A stretch of DNA of 64,000 nucleotides. Origin: JAAZZY01 sp964612505 (GTDB lineage Bacteria > Chlamydiota > Chlamydiia > Chlamydiales > JAAZZY01). A model generated the notes under the pieces. The model was not told the origin of the DNA, searched no databases, and saw only the letters and a list, made by a program, of their open reading frames with translations. The translations under genes and the position numbers were made by a program. Location of the stretch: positions 62,001 to 126,000 of the forward strand of contig CAZTEX010000001.1 of NCBI GenBank assembly GCA_964612505.1, written 5' to 3'. Positions 9,326-18,302 of the stretch are shown here, piece after piece; positions within the stretch are counted from its first letter, which is position 1; each line of letters begins with the position of its first letter.

Positions 9326-11032
9326 TTATTCGTCTTCATCAATATGGTTTGAAGTCGTGATAATATCATCAAGAACGTGACTTCCACCCATTGAAGAGTC
9401 TTTTTTAAAGGAAAGGGCTATTTTTTTGTGATCAGGATCAATTTTAATAACCTTAGCTTTAATGCGATCTCCTTTAGAAATAACATCTTCAACTTTACCA
9501 AAAGGCTTGTCAGACAGTTCTGTGACGTGAATTAAGGCTTCCATGCCATTATCAAGTTCAACAAAAGCTCCAAAAGCTGTAATCTTAACAACAACACCAT
9601 TCACTTCTGAACCAATCGGAACAGATCTTTCTAGAGATTCCCAAGGATTTTCACAAAGTTGTTTAATTCCCAGAGTGATTTTCTTGCTCTCTTTGTCTAC
9701 TGTTAAAATTTTTGCTTTAACTTTCTCGCCTTTCTTTAAAATTTCAGTTGGATGTGAAACTTTTTTCGTCCAACTTAAATCTGAAATATGAATAAGTCCA
9801 TCAAGGCCTGGTTCAAGCTCAACAAAGGCTCCATAATTTGTTAAGTTGCGTACCTCAGCTTCTACAACATTGCCAACTGGGTATTTCGCTTCAACATCTT
9901 CCCATGGATTTCTTTCTGTTTGTTTGATTCCCAGAGAAATTTTGCCATCTTCTTTTTGAATTGAGAGGACAATAGCTTCGACTTCCTCACCTTTAGAGAC
10001 AACTTCTGTAGGATCAGTAATATTTTTAACCCATGACATTTCAGAGACGTGAATGAGTCCTTCGATACCAGGTTCAATTTCAATGAATGCTCCATAAGGT
10101 AGCATATTGACAATAGTCCCTTTTACTTTAGTTCCTGGAGGATACTTGGCTTCGATCTCTTCCCATGGATTTCTTTCTTTTTGCTTTAATCCAAGAGCCA
10201 CACGTCCTTTTTCTTTATCAATGCTAAGGATCATAACTTCGATTTCATCGCCAATATTAACCATTTCTGAAGGATGCTTAATACGCTTCCAAGTCATGTC
10301 TGTAATATGGAGGAGGCCATCAATGCCGTTAAGATCTAAGAACACACCGAAGTCTGTAATATTTTTAACAACAGCTGCGTGGATTTCACCCTCATGAATA
10401 TTTTCAAGCATTTCTACTTTCTTAGTGATACGCTCTTCTTCAAGAAGCTCTCTTCTAGAAACAACAATATTTTTTCTTTCTATGTTGATTTTTAGAATCT
10501 TAAAGTCAAAAGTTTTTCCAATGTATTCATCAAGATTTTTAATTCTCTTATTATCGATCTGAGAGCCTGGCAGGAACGCTTCCATGCCAATGTCAATCAT
10601 TAATCCGCCTTTAACTTTGCGAACAACTGTACCTTCAATAATAGTACCTTCTTTACAATTCTCAAGAATAAATTCCCATTTACGTTGTTTGTCCGCTTTT
10701 TCTTTAGACAAGACGATTTGGCCATTATCATTTTCGGGCTGTTCTAGAAGCACTTCAATGGAGGTTCCAAGAGAAATTTCATCAACTTGAGAGAATTCTT
10801 GAATAGGAATAAGTCCCTCTGATTTTAAACCAACATCTACAACGACGAAGTCTTTAGTTATCTCAACAATAGTTCCTTTAAGTAGTGAGCCTACGACAAA
10901 ATCTTCCGCTGAGATTTCTTCTTCATCGTCAGCAACACCAAGCAGTTCGCGAAAGAGTAGAGCATCTTCTTCTTTGTACTCAACATCATCTAAAATATTT
11001 TCGTGTAAGTGTTTTTGGGCTTTGGTTGACAT
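9326..11032 (-). CDS. rpsA: 30S ribosomal protein S1
   Basis: This 568-residue protein contains six consecutive S1/OB-fold repeats. Repeats 3-6 are the most alike, each with a core such as GAFVELEPGLDGLIHISDLSW, here cited only as the short motifs GLIHVSEMSW, GLIHISDLSW and ALIHVTELS. S1 recruits mRNA to the 30S subunit and unwinds structured leaders. The acidic tail (HIDEDE) is also normal. It is followed on the same strand by nusA-infB, the chlamydial order. The upstream region contains a plausible promoter about 110 bases before the start. Confidence 0.97.
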   Translation of the reverse strand: MSTKAQKHLHENILDDVEYKEEDALLFRELLGVADDEEEISAEDFVVGSLLKGTIVEITKDFVVVDVGLKSEGLIPIQEFSQVDEISLGTSIEVLLEQPENDNGQIVLSKEKADKQRKWEFILENCKEGTIIEGTVVRKVKGGLMIDIGMEAFLPGSQIDNKRIKNLDEYIGKTFDFKILKINIERKNIVVSRRELLEEERITKKVEMLENIHEGEIHAAVVKNITDFGVFLDLNGIDGLLHITDMTWKRIKHPSEMVNIGDEIEVMILSIDKEKGRVALGLKQKERNPWEEIEAKYPPGTKVKGTIVNMLPYGAFIEIEPGIEGLIHVSEMSWVKNITDPTEVVSKGEEVEAIVLSIQKEDGKISLGIKQTERNPWEDVEAKYPVGNVVEAEVRNLTNYGAFVELEPGLDGLIHISDLSWTKKVSHPTEILKKGEKVKAKILTVDKESKKITLGIKQLCENPWESLERSVPIGSEVNGVVVKITAFGAFVELDNGMEALIHVTELSDKPFGKVEDVISKGDRIKAKVIKIDPDHKKIALSFKKDSSMGGSHVLDDIITTSNHIDEDE

Positions 11033-11141
11033 AGTTATTTAATTTCTCCTTAAAAATAATTTCTCCTCAAGCGCAATTTACCTTGAAAAACAAATCTAAA
11101 CATTAGCTTTAAATGTAGTTGCCTAGGAGTTTTGAAATAAA

Positions 11142-11171
11142 ATATTAGCAGAGGAATATGAAATAAGGCAA
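11142..11171 (-). promoter_or_regulatory. Possible sigma-66/70 promoter for rpsA
   Basis: Read on the minus strand, TTGCCT and TAATAT hexamers are separated by 18 bases and lie about 110 bases before the rpsA start. Both hexamers match the vegetative consensus at four of six positions. The AT-rich background makes chance matches common, so this is only a candidate. Confidence 0.35.
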
Positions 11172-11263
11172 TACTAAAAGATGAGCGTTATTCAAATATT
11201 TATTTCAATTGAACTATTACATAAAAAAAAATAATCTAAAATTAATTTTTTGAGGACATTATT

Positions 11264-12046
11264 TTGCGTATTTTAGTTATTAAATTCGGGGGTGCTTCAG
11301 TAAGTAACACCCAGAGCTTTGCCCACATTGCTGAGATTATCATAAAGCGCGCTCAAGAGTTTGATGGGTGTGTGGTGGTGGTTAGTGCCATGGCTAATAT
11401 GACAGATTACCTAATTGATTTGGCTAATGAGGTTCATCCTCATCCTCCTCAAAGAGAGTATGATATGCTTATTAGCGTTGGGGAGAGGGTTAGTGTCTCT
11501 CTTTTGGCTATGGCTCTCCAATTAAAAGGGGCTTCTGCCGTCAGTTTTACAGGCAGTCAATCGGGTATTATCACCAATTCAGATCATAGCCTTGCTAAAA
11601 TTATTGATGTCCGGCCTCACCGAGTGTTACGTCATTTAGAAATGGGGCAAATTGTCATTGTTGCGGGCTTTCAAGGGGTCAGTGAAGGTAAAGAAATTAC
11701 AACCTTAGGTAGGGGGGGCTCTGATACAACGGCGGTGGCTTTAGCGGTCGCCTTGAATGCTCAACAAGTTGACTTTTACAAAGATGTAGATGGGATTTAT
11801 ACGGCTGATCCTAAGAAGGACCCTAAAGCGACCTTATTAACGCACCTTACCTATGAGCAAGCGCTGCGACTCATGATCCCTAGCTCTTTTATCCTTCATC
11901 CTCGAAGTGTTCGATTGGCTCAAAAAAATAATTTACCACTCAATGTTTTGTCTTTTAAAAATTGCTCAACCCCAGGTACATTAGTTGGAGATGTAACAAC
12001 TTCAGGTTGTTCAAAAAAAATTTATGAAGATGTAGAGCTTGGATAA
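11264..12046 (+). CDS. lysC: Aspartate kinase, catalytic domain only
   Basis: This 260-residue protein is an amino-acid-kinase-fold aspartokinase. Motifs are VIKFGGASV (about 4-12) at the N-terminus, TTLGRGGSDTTAVALA near 148-163, and FYKDVDGIYTADPK near 173-186. It should phosphorylate aspartate for the lysine/diaminopimelate and threonine/methionine routes. Most aspartokinases are 400-450 residues long with C-terminal ACT domains that bind the feedback inhibitors; here the frame ends soon after the catalytic domain. The start is TTG with GAGGA seven bases upstream. It lies 11 bases upstream of a large unrecognised gene on the same strand, so the two are probably co-transcribed. Confidence 0.88.
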   Translation: MRILVIKFGGASVSNTQSFAHIAEIIIKRAQEFDGCVVVVSAMANMTDYLIDLANEVHPHPPQREYDMLISVGERVSVSLLAMALQLKGASAVSFTGSQSGIITNSDHSLAKIIDVRPHRVLRHLEMGQIVIVAGFQGVSEGKEITTLGRGGSDTTAVALAVALNAQQVDFYKDVDGIYTADPKKDPKATLLTHLTYEQALRLMIPSSFILHPRSVRLAQKNNLPLNVLSFKNCSTPGTLVGDVTTSGCSKKIYEDVELG

Positions 12047-12057
12047 CGAAAGGATTT

Positions 12058-14037
12058 ATGCCTAAAGCTTATGACACATTAGATTCAAAAGTAGAGCTTC
12101 CAGAAATTGAAGTTTTTAATCATGAGATTGAAGATGCCTATCATAAGAATTTTTATGGAAGGATCATTCAAGCAAATCTTAAGATGCTTGTGAATGAAAC
12201 GTATGCTGAACAGCATTCTGAAGTAGAAAAAATAGCCTATTTTAAATCTACATTCCCCAGCGTTACGTGGGAATATAACCAACAAAAGCCTTTTTCACTC
12301 TATATTCGATGTATTTATAATTATCGTCTTTACTCAAGTAAATTTATCTATGACATCATTTCCCGTTGGCTTATTCCAGGAAAACGTCTGAACATTATTT
12401 CACAATTTGGAAGTGACTTTTATTTTAAAAGATACCCTTTTGAGCGTTATATCTTAGTTGAAATGCACCTTTGCATTGAAACAGCTGAAGACTTTAAAAC
12501 AATTAAGCAAACATTGCCAATGGTAGCCTCTGAAATTCGCGTTGGAGTTGAGTCTATTGGTCAAGGCATGAGAATTTTAGAAATTAAAGGATTGAATGTC
12601 GACGACAAGATTAACCTTGTGCAAGAGTCTATCGTCAGCTTGATGAATCAAAAGCCTGACCATTTTGATTATCAATTATTTTCTGAAATGCAGCGCTTCT
12701 TTGTATTTTCTGAAGAATCTTTTAAAGAAAAAAGAGAATATAGACATTTAGTGCGTATTATCTGCTGGCAATATCTGTTTCGTAAATCAATGAGAACAAT
12801 CAGCGATAATGAAAGTAAACGGGTGATGCGCGTCAAACTCATGAAGACTCGGCTGCACTATCCCTATGGAGCTAAAACAGTCCTTGGAGTTCTTGTTGGT
12901 ATTACACAGATTAAAGAAAATGAAAAGTTTGGAGAGCAGCAACTCATTCGAGCTATTAGAAATAGTATCCCCAAGGCCAAGCTAGTTCCTCGTTCTTTTT
13001 TATCTAATAAAAAGTCAGATGATCTTGGGATGATTTTATATGCTGAATTTGAAAAAAATGATAATGAGCCTTTCTCTTATGATGAACTTTCTAAATTAAG
13101 AACAGAATTGCCAGGCGATTTAAGAGGATGTGTTGAGCAATTTATGCATCCAATCTTTATGCCTAGAAATGAAGAAGAGGTGATGCGAAATATTTTAAAT
13201 TTGAGCAAGCAGCTCCGGTGTTATGATGATATCCCGCAAATTATTATTACCTTTGACAGTCAAAGTGAACAACATATTACATATAGCGTCATACTTTTAA
13301 GGGTTGTTAAAAACGATGATCTCTCTGTTCAAAACATTTGCTCTAGTCGAGAATTTAAATATGAGCTCATTCCAGACCGCATCAAAATAGTGGGGCATAT
13401 CAAAAGAAGATATGTCAAAGAGGCTAATGTTTTTTATGTCCGCCTTGAAAAGCAGAGTTTCCTAAGGAAAGACCATTCTCTAGACCTTTATAAGGCTAGG
13501 CAAACAGTACTTGACGAGCTCTATCGGGTCTTTAAGGATGTGCGCGATTACAATGGGGGAATGATTGCTAAAGAAAATGAGATATTTAAAGCTCTTAAGC
13601 AAAGTCTAAAAGAGAAAAATGAACTTTTCAGTGAGCTTGCTTTGGAGAACTTTTTTTATGGAATTAGCCCCGTTATAGCAAGAAGCTTGATGGACGTCAA
13701 AATATTGGAAACATCTTTTAATATTTTGGAATCGCTTATTGAAAATCCAATTTCTCCCTCTGAAAGCTATCTCATAAAATTTATTTATCAAAGTAAATAC
13801 ATTTTTGTATATATAGCTTCGGATGATTCTAGTTTTGAAAAGTGTACCTATCATGCACTCAGCGGGTTAAAACTAGCTCGATTTCAACTTGTACAAAGTT
13901 TAATTAAAATAGAAGATACGTTTTATTTAGGGCTTATCTTTCACAGTGAGAGAATTGAAGAGAGAAAAAGATTTTGTGAAGTCGTACGAAAATCTTTATT
14001 ACTTTGGAATCAGTCTCGCTGTCTATTAGTCACTTGA
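12058..14037 (+). CDS. Unrecognised 659-residue protein downstream of aspartokinase
   Basis: I do not recognise this family. The protein is 659 residues, soluble by eye (no signal peptide, no clear membrane segments), rich in charged and aromatic residues. A short block near 275-310 (KTRLHYPYGAKTVLGVLVGI) and one near 375-385 (HPIFMPRNEEE) look like conserved cores rather than random sequence. Composition matches its neighbours and the frame is intact. It has a good ribosome site (GAAAGGA) seven bases before ATG and follows lysC closely, so a shared transcript is likely. A role in amino-acid metabolism is suggested only by that linkage. Its last 12 bases overlap the convergent DMT transporter gene. 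Confidence 0.75.
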   Translation: MPKAYDTLDSKVELPEIEVFNHEIEDAYHKNFYGRIIQANLKMLVNETYAEQHSEVEKIAYFKSTFPSVTWEYNQQKPFSLYIRCIYNYRLYSSKFIYDIISRWLIPGKRLNIISQFGSDFYFKRYPFERYILVEMHLCIETAEDFKTIKQTLPMVASEIRVGVESIGQGMRILEIKGLNVDDKINLVQESIVSLMNQKPDHFDYQLFSEMQRFFVFSEESFKEKREYRHLVRIICWQYLFRKSMRTISDNESKRVMRVKLMKTRLHYPYGAKTVLGVLVGITQIKENEKFGEQQLIRAIRNSIPKAKLVPRSFLSNKKSDDLGMILYAEFEKNDNEPFSYDELSKLRTELPGDLRGCVEQFMHPIFMPRNEEEVMRNILNLSKQLRCYDDIPQIIITFDSQSEQHITYSVILLRVVKNDDLSVQNICSSREFKYELIPDRIKIVGHIKRRYVKEANVFYVRLEKQSFLRKDHSLDLYKARQTVLDELYRVFKDVRDYNGGMIAKENEIFKALKQSLKEKNELFSELALENFFYGISPVIARSLMDVKILETSFNILESLIENPISPSESYLIKFIYQSKYIFVYIASDDSSFEKCTYHALSGLKLARFQLVQSLIKIEDTFYLGLIFHSERIEERKRFCEVVRKSLLLWNQSRCLLVT

Positions 14038-14967
14038 AATTCTATTTTCCGGCTTTTGACGCATGGGATCTAAAAGAACCATTAGGCAGGCGCCCAAACA
14101 CACTAAAAGTAGTCCTATAATAGAGCGACTAGTGGGTATTTTGTGAAAAAGCATCCAGTCGAAAAGCATTGCAAAAGCCACGCTCAAGTATAAAAATGCA
14201 CTCAAGAAGCGTATTTGCGCCCATTTGATCGCTAAGATTATAAAGCCTTGAAAAACCGCCCCAAGCACTCCTAGTAAGATAAGAAACCCCCAAATAGCAC
14301 TATCAAAAGATCCGGCCAAAACAAAAAAACTTTTTGCGCACAATGCAAAAGAGACAATGGCGGTTGCTAAGAATAAGTAAAAGTTAATGGCGATGGGTTT
14401 TTCATTATAGCTTGTTAATCTAACAGCTACATAACAAATGGCAGAGGTAACTCCTGCCATCAAGCCAACAAGATAGCCAATATGAAATTTCTCTAATTCA
14501 GGCCCTACAATTAAAAAAGTGCCGATAAATCCAACGCCAATTCCTACCCAAAGGCGTTTAGATATCATGATGCCTCTCCAAATCCACAAAACAATAGGGA
14601 TAAATAAGGATGCTGTTTGAGCTAAAAGTACCGCATTGCTTAAATAAATTTTCTCTATCGCATAGAAATAAGCATAAGTGGTTAATAGACCAAAGGTAAT
14701 TCGAATGATATATGGTGACCATTGTTTGATGGCTAAGGTTTGCTTGAGAGGGCGGTATTTTGAAAAAGTAAATAAAATAGGAGAAAGCAACACAAGGCCA
14801 ATACTAAAGCGAATAAAAATAAGGATTTGATTTGGTACTGAGTAATTGACTGAAATAAATTTAACCGTCGTAGCCATTGCTGCATTGCAAAAGCAAGCGC
14901 AGCACATAAGAGCTACTCCTAAAAGAGGGCGGTGAGGATTCTTTTCATTTTGCTGTTCTAATTTCAT
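14026..14967 (-). CDS. DMT-superfamily (EamA) transporter
   Basis: This 313-residue integral membrane protein has about ten hydrophobic helices in two EamA-like halves (roughly 15-145 and 160-300), with family-like segments such as YFYAIEKIYLSNAVLL and the glycine-rich helix LLLVCLGACLMVLL near the C-terminus. Members export or import amino acids, nucleotides, S-adenosylmethionine or other small metabolites; in obligate intracellular bacteria some take up host SAM. The substrate cannot be told from sequence. It is convergent with the preceding 659-residue gene, overlapping by 12 bases, and is followed on the minus strand side by the desaturase gene upstream. Confidence 0.85.
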   Translation of the reverse strand: MKLEQQNEKNPHRPLLGVALMCCACFCNAAMATTVKFISVNYSVPNQILIFIRFSIGLVLLSPILFTFSKYRPLKQTLAIKQWSPYIIRITFGLLTTYAYFYAIEKIYLSNAVLLAQTASLFIPIVLWIWRGIMISKRLWVGIGVGFIGTFLIVGPELEKFHIGYLVGLMAGVTSAICYVAVRLTSYNEKPIAINFYLFLATAIVSFALCAKSFFVLAGSFDSAIWGFLILLGVLGAVFQGFIILAIKWAQIRFLSAFLYLSVAFAMLFDWMLFHKIPTSRSIIGLLLVCLGACLMVLLDPMRQKPENRISSD

Positions 14968-15006
14968 ATCTTTTCTTTAAGAAAAAACAGGCAAAATGTA
15001 AAGAAA

Positions 15007-16164
15007 TTAAGCAGCTAATTCAACATCTTTTTTTCTAAGGATTTGCGTCGAAAGTTTTATCCAGCTTTTCCAGTCTAATTCAAATTGCTTTTTAAGAAGC
15101 TGAATTTCCTTGGAGATAACTTCAAGTTCTTCCATGGGAGCTGCTTCTTTAAGATTATTTTTTAATCTACCGTACGTAGCCGAAAGCTCTCTAATTTTTG
15201 TTAAAGTGTCTAATAAAAGTTGTGACATATTAGAAACTTTTTCTTCGATTAGTTTTTGATTACCATCGATGAGTTGTTTTAATTTTTTGTGGAGGTATTT
15301 TTTGTCATAAAGGATTTGCTTTTCCTTCATTTTAAAAATTTCTACTGTTTTTAGACCTTTAGCTAAGCCTAGCTTGCTTAAGGACCAAATCATCCATTTG
15401 GTTGGATCAAAGTGAAACCAGCGGACTCCATTTCTGTAATCACTACAAAAAGTATGGTGATAGTTGTGGTAGCCTTCTCCAAAAGTCACCAGAGAAATAA
15501 GGTAGTTGTCAACAGCCGTATGTTCTTTTGAATAGGTTTTGGCTCCCCATGTATGGGCTAGAGAGTTAATAAACCAGGTAAAGTGATGAAGTAAAAAGAG
15601 TCTAAAAAGACCTGCAAAAATAAAGGCTGCTAAGAAGTTGTGGCACAAAAGGCCAACTAAGCCAATCATCAGAAAGTTGGTGACGATAGCGCAAGTTCCA
15701 TAGTATTTATGTTGAAACATAACTCGCTTATTATTTAGCAAGTCTGATGCTAATTTTGGATCAATGTCTGCGGGTCTATCAAAAAACCAGATGAAGTGGG
15801 CATACCAGAAGCCTCTATTAATAGAATAGGGGTCTTTGTCTGTATCGACATAGGCGTGGTGTTGGCGGTGATCAAAAGCCCAGCGCAGGGCGCTGCCTTG
15901 AACAGCCATGGCTCCAAAAAAGAGTAAAAGGGTTTCAATGACGGCGTTTGTTTTATAACAGCGATGGGAAAAAAAACGGTGATATCCACCAGTAATGCTA
16001 AGTCCGCTCGCCATAAATAAGAGGAATGTACTTAAAAGGATACCTAGCGTAGGCACTCCAAACTTAATCAAGAATAAAGGAGCTAAAACAAGAAGTGCTA
16101 CATGGTAAATGGCTAAAAAGCCACCAGCAACCCATCTATAAATTTTAAAATCAAGTTCGTTCAT
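15007..16164 (-). CDS. Acyl-CoA (delta-9) fatty acid desaturase with C-terminal coiled extension
   Basis: The three histidine boxes of membrane acyl-CoA desaturases are complete: HRFFSH (62-67), HRQHH (99-103) and HNYHH (233-237), with hydrophobic helices around 12-60, 72-95 and 155-195. The enzyme would introduce a cis double bond into saturated acyl chains. About 100 residues after the catalytic core (285-385) are unusual: Lys/Glu/Leu-rich, heptad-like and probably coiled-coil, which standard delta-9 desaturases do not have. The ATG at 16164 follows a reasonable GGAAGG-like site. It stands between the DMT transporter and a histidine phosphatase, all on the minus strand. Confidence 0.9.
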   Translation of the reverse strand: MNELDFKIYRWVAGGFLAIYHVALLVLAPLFLIKFGVPTLGILLSTFLLFMASGLSITGGYHRFFSHRCYKTNAVIETLLLFFGAMAVQGSALRWAFDHRQHHAYVDTDKDPYSINRGFWYAHFIWFFDRPADIDPKLASDLLNNKRVMFQHKYYGTCAIVTNFLMIGLVGLLCHNFLAAFIFAGLFRLFLLHHFTWFINSLAHTWGAKTYSKEHTAVDNYLISLVTFGEGYHNYHHTFCSDYRNGVRWFHFDPTKWMIWSLSKLGLAKGLKTVEIFKMKEKQILYDKKYLHKKLKQLIDGNQKLIEEKVSNMSQLLLDTLTKIRELSATYGRLKNNLKEAAPMEELEVISKEIQLLKKQFELDWKSWIKLSTQILRKKDVELAA

Positions 16165-16262
16165 GCGTTTCCTTCCACTGTAATTGAGTGCTTCATATCA
16201 TGTAGTATAGTTATTTTCAAATATTTATGCAACAGTTAATAAAAATTAGCTTATTCAATTTT

Positions 16263-16865
16263 TTATTTTACATGGAGTGCCCTAAGATGGGATACATCAT
16301 TCCAACAGGATATGACTCTCCATTCATGTTCATAATTTAAAATACTCACAGAGGCCGTTGAAAGAGCTAAGCATTTAGCTTTTTGAGCGCTCCAGCCTAG
16401 CCATCTAGCTCCAATCACCCTTAATATATGACCACTGCCAAAAAGGGCGACATTCCCCTCTACAGCACCCACAATTTCCAAGATGTGATCCGCTCTCTTA
16501 GAAACCTCTTCATGGCTCTCGCCATTAGGAACCCCATGATCAAATAAGTTCCAATGGGGCTGTTTTTCTCTAATTTGAGGAGTTGTGAGTCCCTCAAAAT
16601 TGCCATAATCCCATTCTAACAAGTCGTTGCTCACGATCGCAGAGTCTAAAAAGCCTGCTAGTTCGCAGGTCTTGAGGGCTCGACTTAATGGACTAGTAAA
16701 AACTTTTTTGAAAGAAATTTCTTGGAGCCTTGCCTTTAGAGCAGTTGCTTCTTTTTCACCCAACGAAGTGAGGGGAATATTAGTGAGGCCTGTATGCCTT
16801 TTGGCGAGGCTCCATTCCGTTTCCCCATGTCGAATAAGGTAAATTTTATTTTTAAATTCTAGCAA
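16263..16865 (-). CDS. Histidine phosphatase family protein (phosphoglycerate mutase-like)
   Basis: This 200-residue protein has the RHG signature near the start (YLIRHGETEW, 10-19) that holds the phosphorylated histidine. The second catalytic motif is GSGHILRVIGARWLGW near 143-158, and SPLSRALKTC near 58-67 supplies a phosphate-binding arginine. Members include cofactor-dependent phosphoglycerate mutases, alpha-ribazole phosphatases and broad phosphatases. Length and motifs favour the small GpmB-like/phosphatase group; the actual substrate cannot be assigned. The gene is divergent from rpe with about 105 bases between. Confidence 0.85.
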   Translation of the reverse strand: MLEFKNKIYLIRHGETEWSLAKRHTGLTNIPLTSLGEKEATALKARLQEISFKKVFTSPLSRALKTCELAGFLDSAIVSNDLLEWDYGNFEGLTTPQIREKQPHWNLFDHGVPNGESHEEVSKRADHILEIVGAVEGNVALFGSGHILRVIGARWLGWSAQKAKCLALSTASVSILNYEHEWRVISCWNDVSHLRALHVK

Positions 16866-16971
16866 AATAGCCTATCCTTTCATAGAGCCAGCCTATATTG
16901 ATAAAGAGTAAAGTTGTCAAGAAAAGCAAATCCTATATAAAATAGGGTCATTAAAAAGCTCAAAGCAAGAT

Positions 16972-17670
16972 ATGAAACGTGAAGATTTAATTATAGCTCC
17001 CTCTATTTTAGCGGGGGATTTTGGACATTTAGCAGATGAAGCAAAAAGGATTGAACAGTCGGGGGCAGATCATCTCCATATAGATATTATGGATGGTCAC
17101 TTTGTTCCAAACCTAACCCTTGGTCCTAAGGCTGTTGCGGCGATTAATCGAGCAACAAACCTGTTTTTGGATGTTCATATTATGATTTACAACCCCTTTG
17201 ATTATATAGACCTTTTAGTGGAGGCAGGGGCTGATCGCATTACGTTTCATTTTGAGGCTACTGAAGCTGTCGAAGAGACGCTTGCCTTCATTCGTAAATG
17301 CAATATTCAAGCAGGGCTTGCCTTTCGGCCAGAAACTTCCGAAACCATGGTATGTTCTTATCTGGACAAGTGTGATTTAATCTTACTCATGACTGTCAAT
17401 CCAGGATTTGGCGGACAGGCTTTTATGGATAGTGTCTTGAAAAAAGTTAAATTTACAAGAAAAGCGCTCGTGGATCGAGGTATCGTTGCCCGCCCCACGT
17501 CGAAGTCTGGCGAGTCCTCTTTATTTCCCATCCAGGTTGATGGAGGTATTGATGTTGAAACAGCAAAAAAATGCATTAAAGCCGGGGCAAATGACTTGGT
17601 AGCAGGTACTTATGTTTTTAAAGCCCCTTCTATGAAGGAAGCTGTAAAAAGTTTAAGAGAGTGTATATAA
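16972..17670 (+). CDS. rpe: Ribulose-phosphate 3-epimerase
   Basis: This 232-residue TIM-barrel enzyme interconverts ribulose 5-phosphate and xylulose 5-phosphate in the pentose phosphate pathway. Family motifs are IAPSILAGDFGHL (7-19), HIDIMDGHFVPNLTLGP (37-53), VHIMIYNP, LMTVNPGFGGQ (about 138-148) and the barrel-end IQVDGGI. A short insertion (VARPTSKSGESS) precedes the DGG strand. It is directly upstream of efp-accB-accC on the same strand, the order I recall for chlamydiae; a promoter lies between rpe and efp. Confidence 0.96.
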   Translation: MKREDLIIAPSILAGDFGHLADEAKRIEQSGADHLHIDIMDGHFVPNLTLGPKAVAAINRATNLFLDVHIMIYNPFDYIDLLVEAGADRITFHFEATEAVEETLAFIRKCNIQAGLAFRPETSETMVCSYLDKCDLILLMTVNPGFGGQAFMDSVLKKVKFTRKALVDRGIVARPTSKSGESSLFPIQVDGGIDVETAKKCIKAGANDLVAGTYVFKAPSMKEAVKSLRECI

Positions 17671-17677
17671 TCATTGC

Positions 17678-17706
17678 TTGAATCCAACTGAAAAATATGG
17701 CATAAT
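17678..17706 (+). promoter_or_regulatory. Promoter upstream of efp
   Basis: TTGAAT and CATAAT hexamers are separated by exactly 17 bases, ending about 30 bases before the efp GTG start. This is a good vegetative-type promoter placed in the short rpe-efp gap. It also means that the in-frame upstream codons are leader, not coding sequence. Confidence 0.65.
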
Positions 17707-17737
17707 CATAAACTTAATAAAAAATTTAGGACGATTC

Positions 17738-18292
17738 GTGATTACAAATAATCAAATAACTCCAGGCATGGTGATTTCTTTAAGTGGGAATCTATTTCGC
17801 GTTGACTCATGTATTAAAGTAACAGCAAAAGGTCCTCCATTTTTAAAAGTCAAACTTCGAAACTTAATTACGGATGAGGTTATTGAAAAAAACTTCAAAC
17901 CCGATCAAGAAGTTGAAGAGGTTTTTTTGCAAGAGCGTGATTTAGAATATCTATATCTAGAAAACAAAGACTATTTGTTTTTAGACGTAGATCGACTAGA
18001 TAATATTGCTGTTGCACCTAGTGTAATTGGTTCAAAAATGAACTTTTTAAAAGAGGGTGTTCAAGTCAAAGCAACATTTTACGGAGATACAGTCTTTTCC
18101 GTAGAGCTGCCACAATTTTTAGAAATCATGGTTTCAAAAACAGAAGAATCTAATGAGAAGATTACTGTTTCTAATGCAACGAAAGTGGCGACATTAGAAA
18201 CTGGAGCGAAAATTCAAGTTCCTATGTTTGTTGAAGTTGGTGATATAGTTAAAGTTGATACCACTTCGGGTGAGTATATTCAAAGAATCTAA
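17738..18292 (+). CDS. efp: Elongation factor P (chlamydial EF-P1 type)
   Basis: EF-P enters the ribosome between the P and E sites and relieves stalling at polyproline. The three-domain protein of 184 residues has the normal length when started at GTG 17738, with AGGA six bases upstream. The frame is open for 20 more codons from a TTG, but that segment holds the promoter, so I exclude it. The N-terminal KOW-like domain carries the tip lysine in TAKGPPF. The C-terminal domain shows VFSVELPQFLEIMVSKTE and ends EYIQRI, very like the chlamydial EF-P1 paralogue from memory. It is followed by accB after 10 bases. Confidence 0.93.
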   Translation: MITNNQITPGMVISLSGNLFRVDSCIKVTAKGPPFLKVKLRNLITDEVIEKNFKPDQEVEEVFLQERDLEYLYLENKDYLFLDVDRLDNIAVAPSVIGSKMNFLKEGVQVKATFYGDTVFSVELPQFLEIMVSKTEESNEKITVSNATKVATLETGAKIQVPMFVEVGDIVKVDTTSGEYIQRI

Positions 18293-18302
18293 TGAGGTTG
18301 TC

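Noticed and set aside
10107..10790. Plus-strand open frames inside rpsA
   Set aside because: They are shadows of the repetitive S1 coding sequence, recurring at each repeat.
17678..17737. A 20-codon N-terminal extension of EF-P from TTG
   Set aside because: The stretch holds the -35 and -10 hexamers of the efp promoter, and EF-P has normal length from GTG 17738.
18255..18302. An upstream start for AccB inside efp
   Set aside because: A TTG with no ribosome site; GTG 18303 has GAGG at the right distance and gives the normal length.
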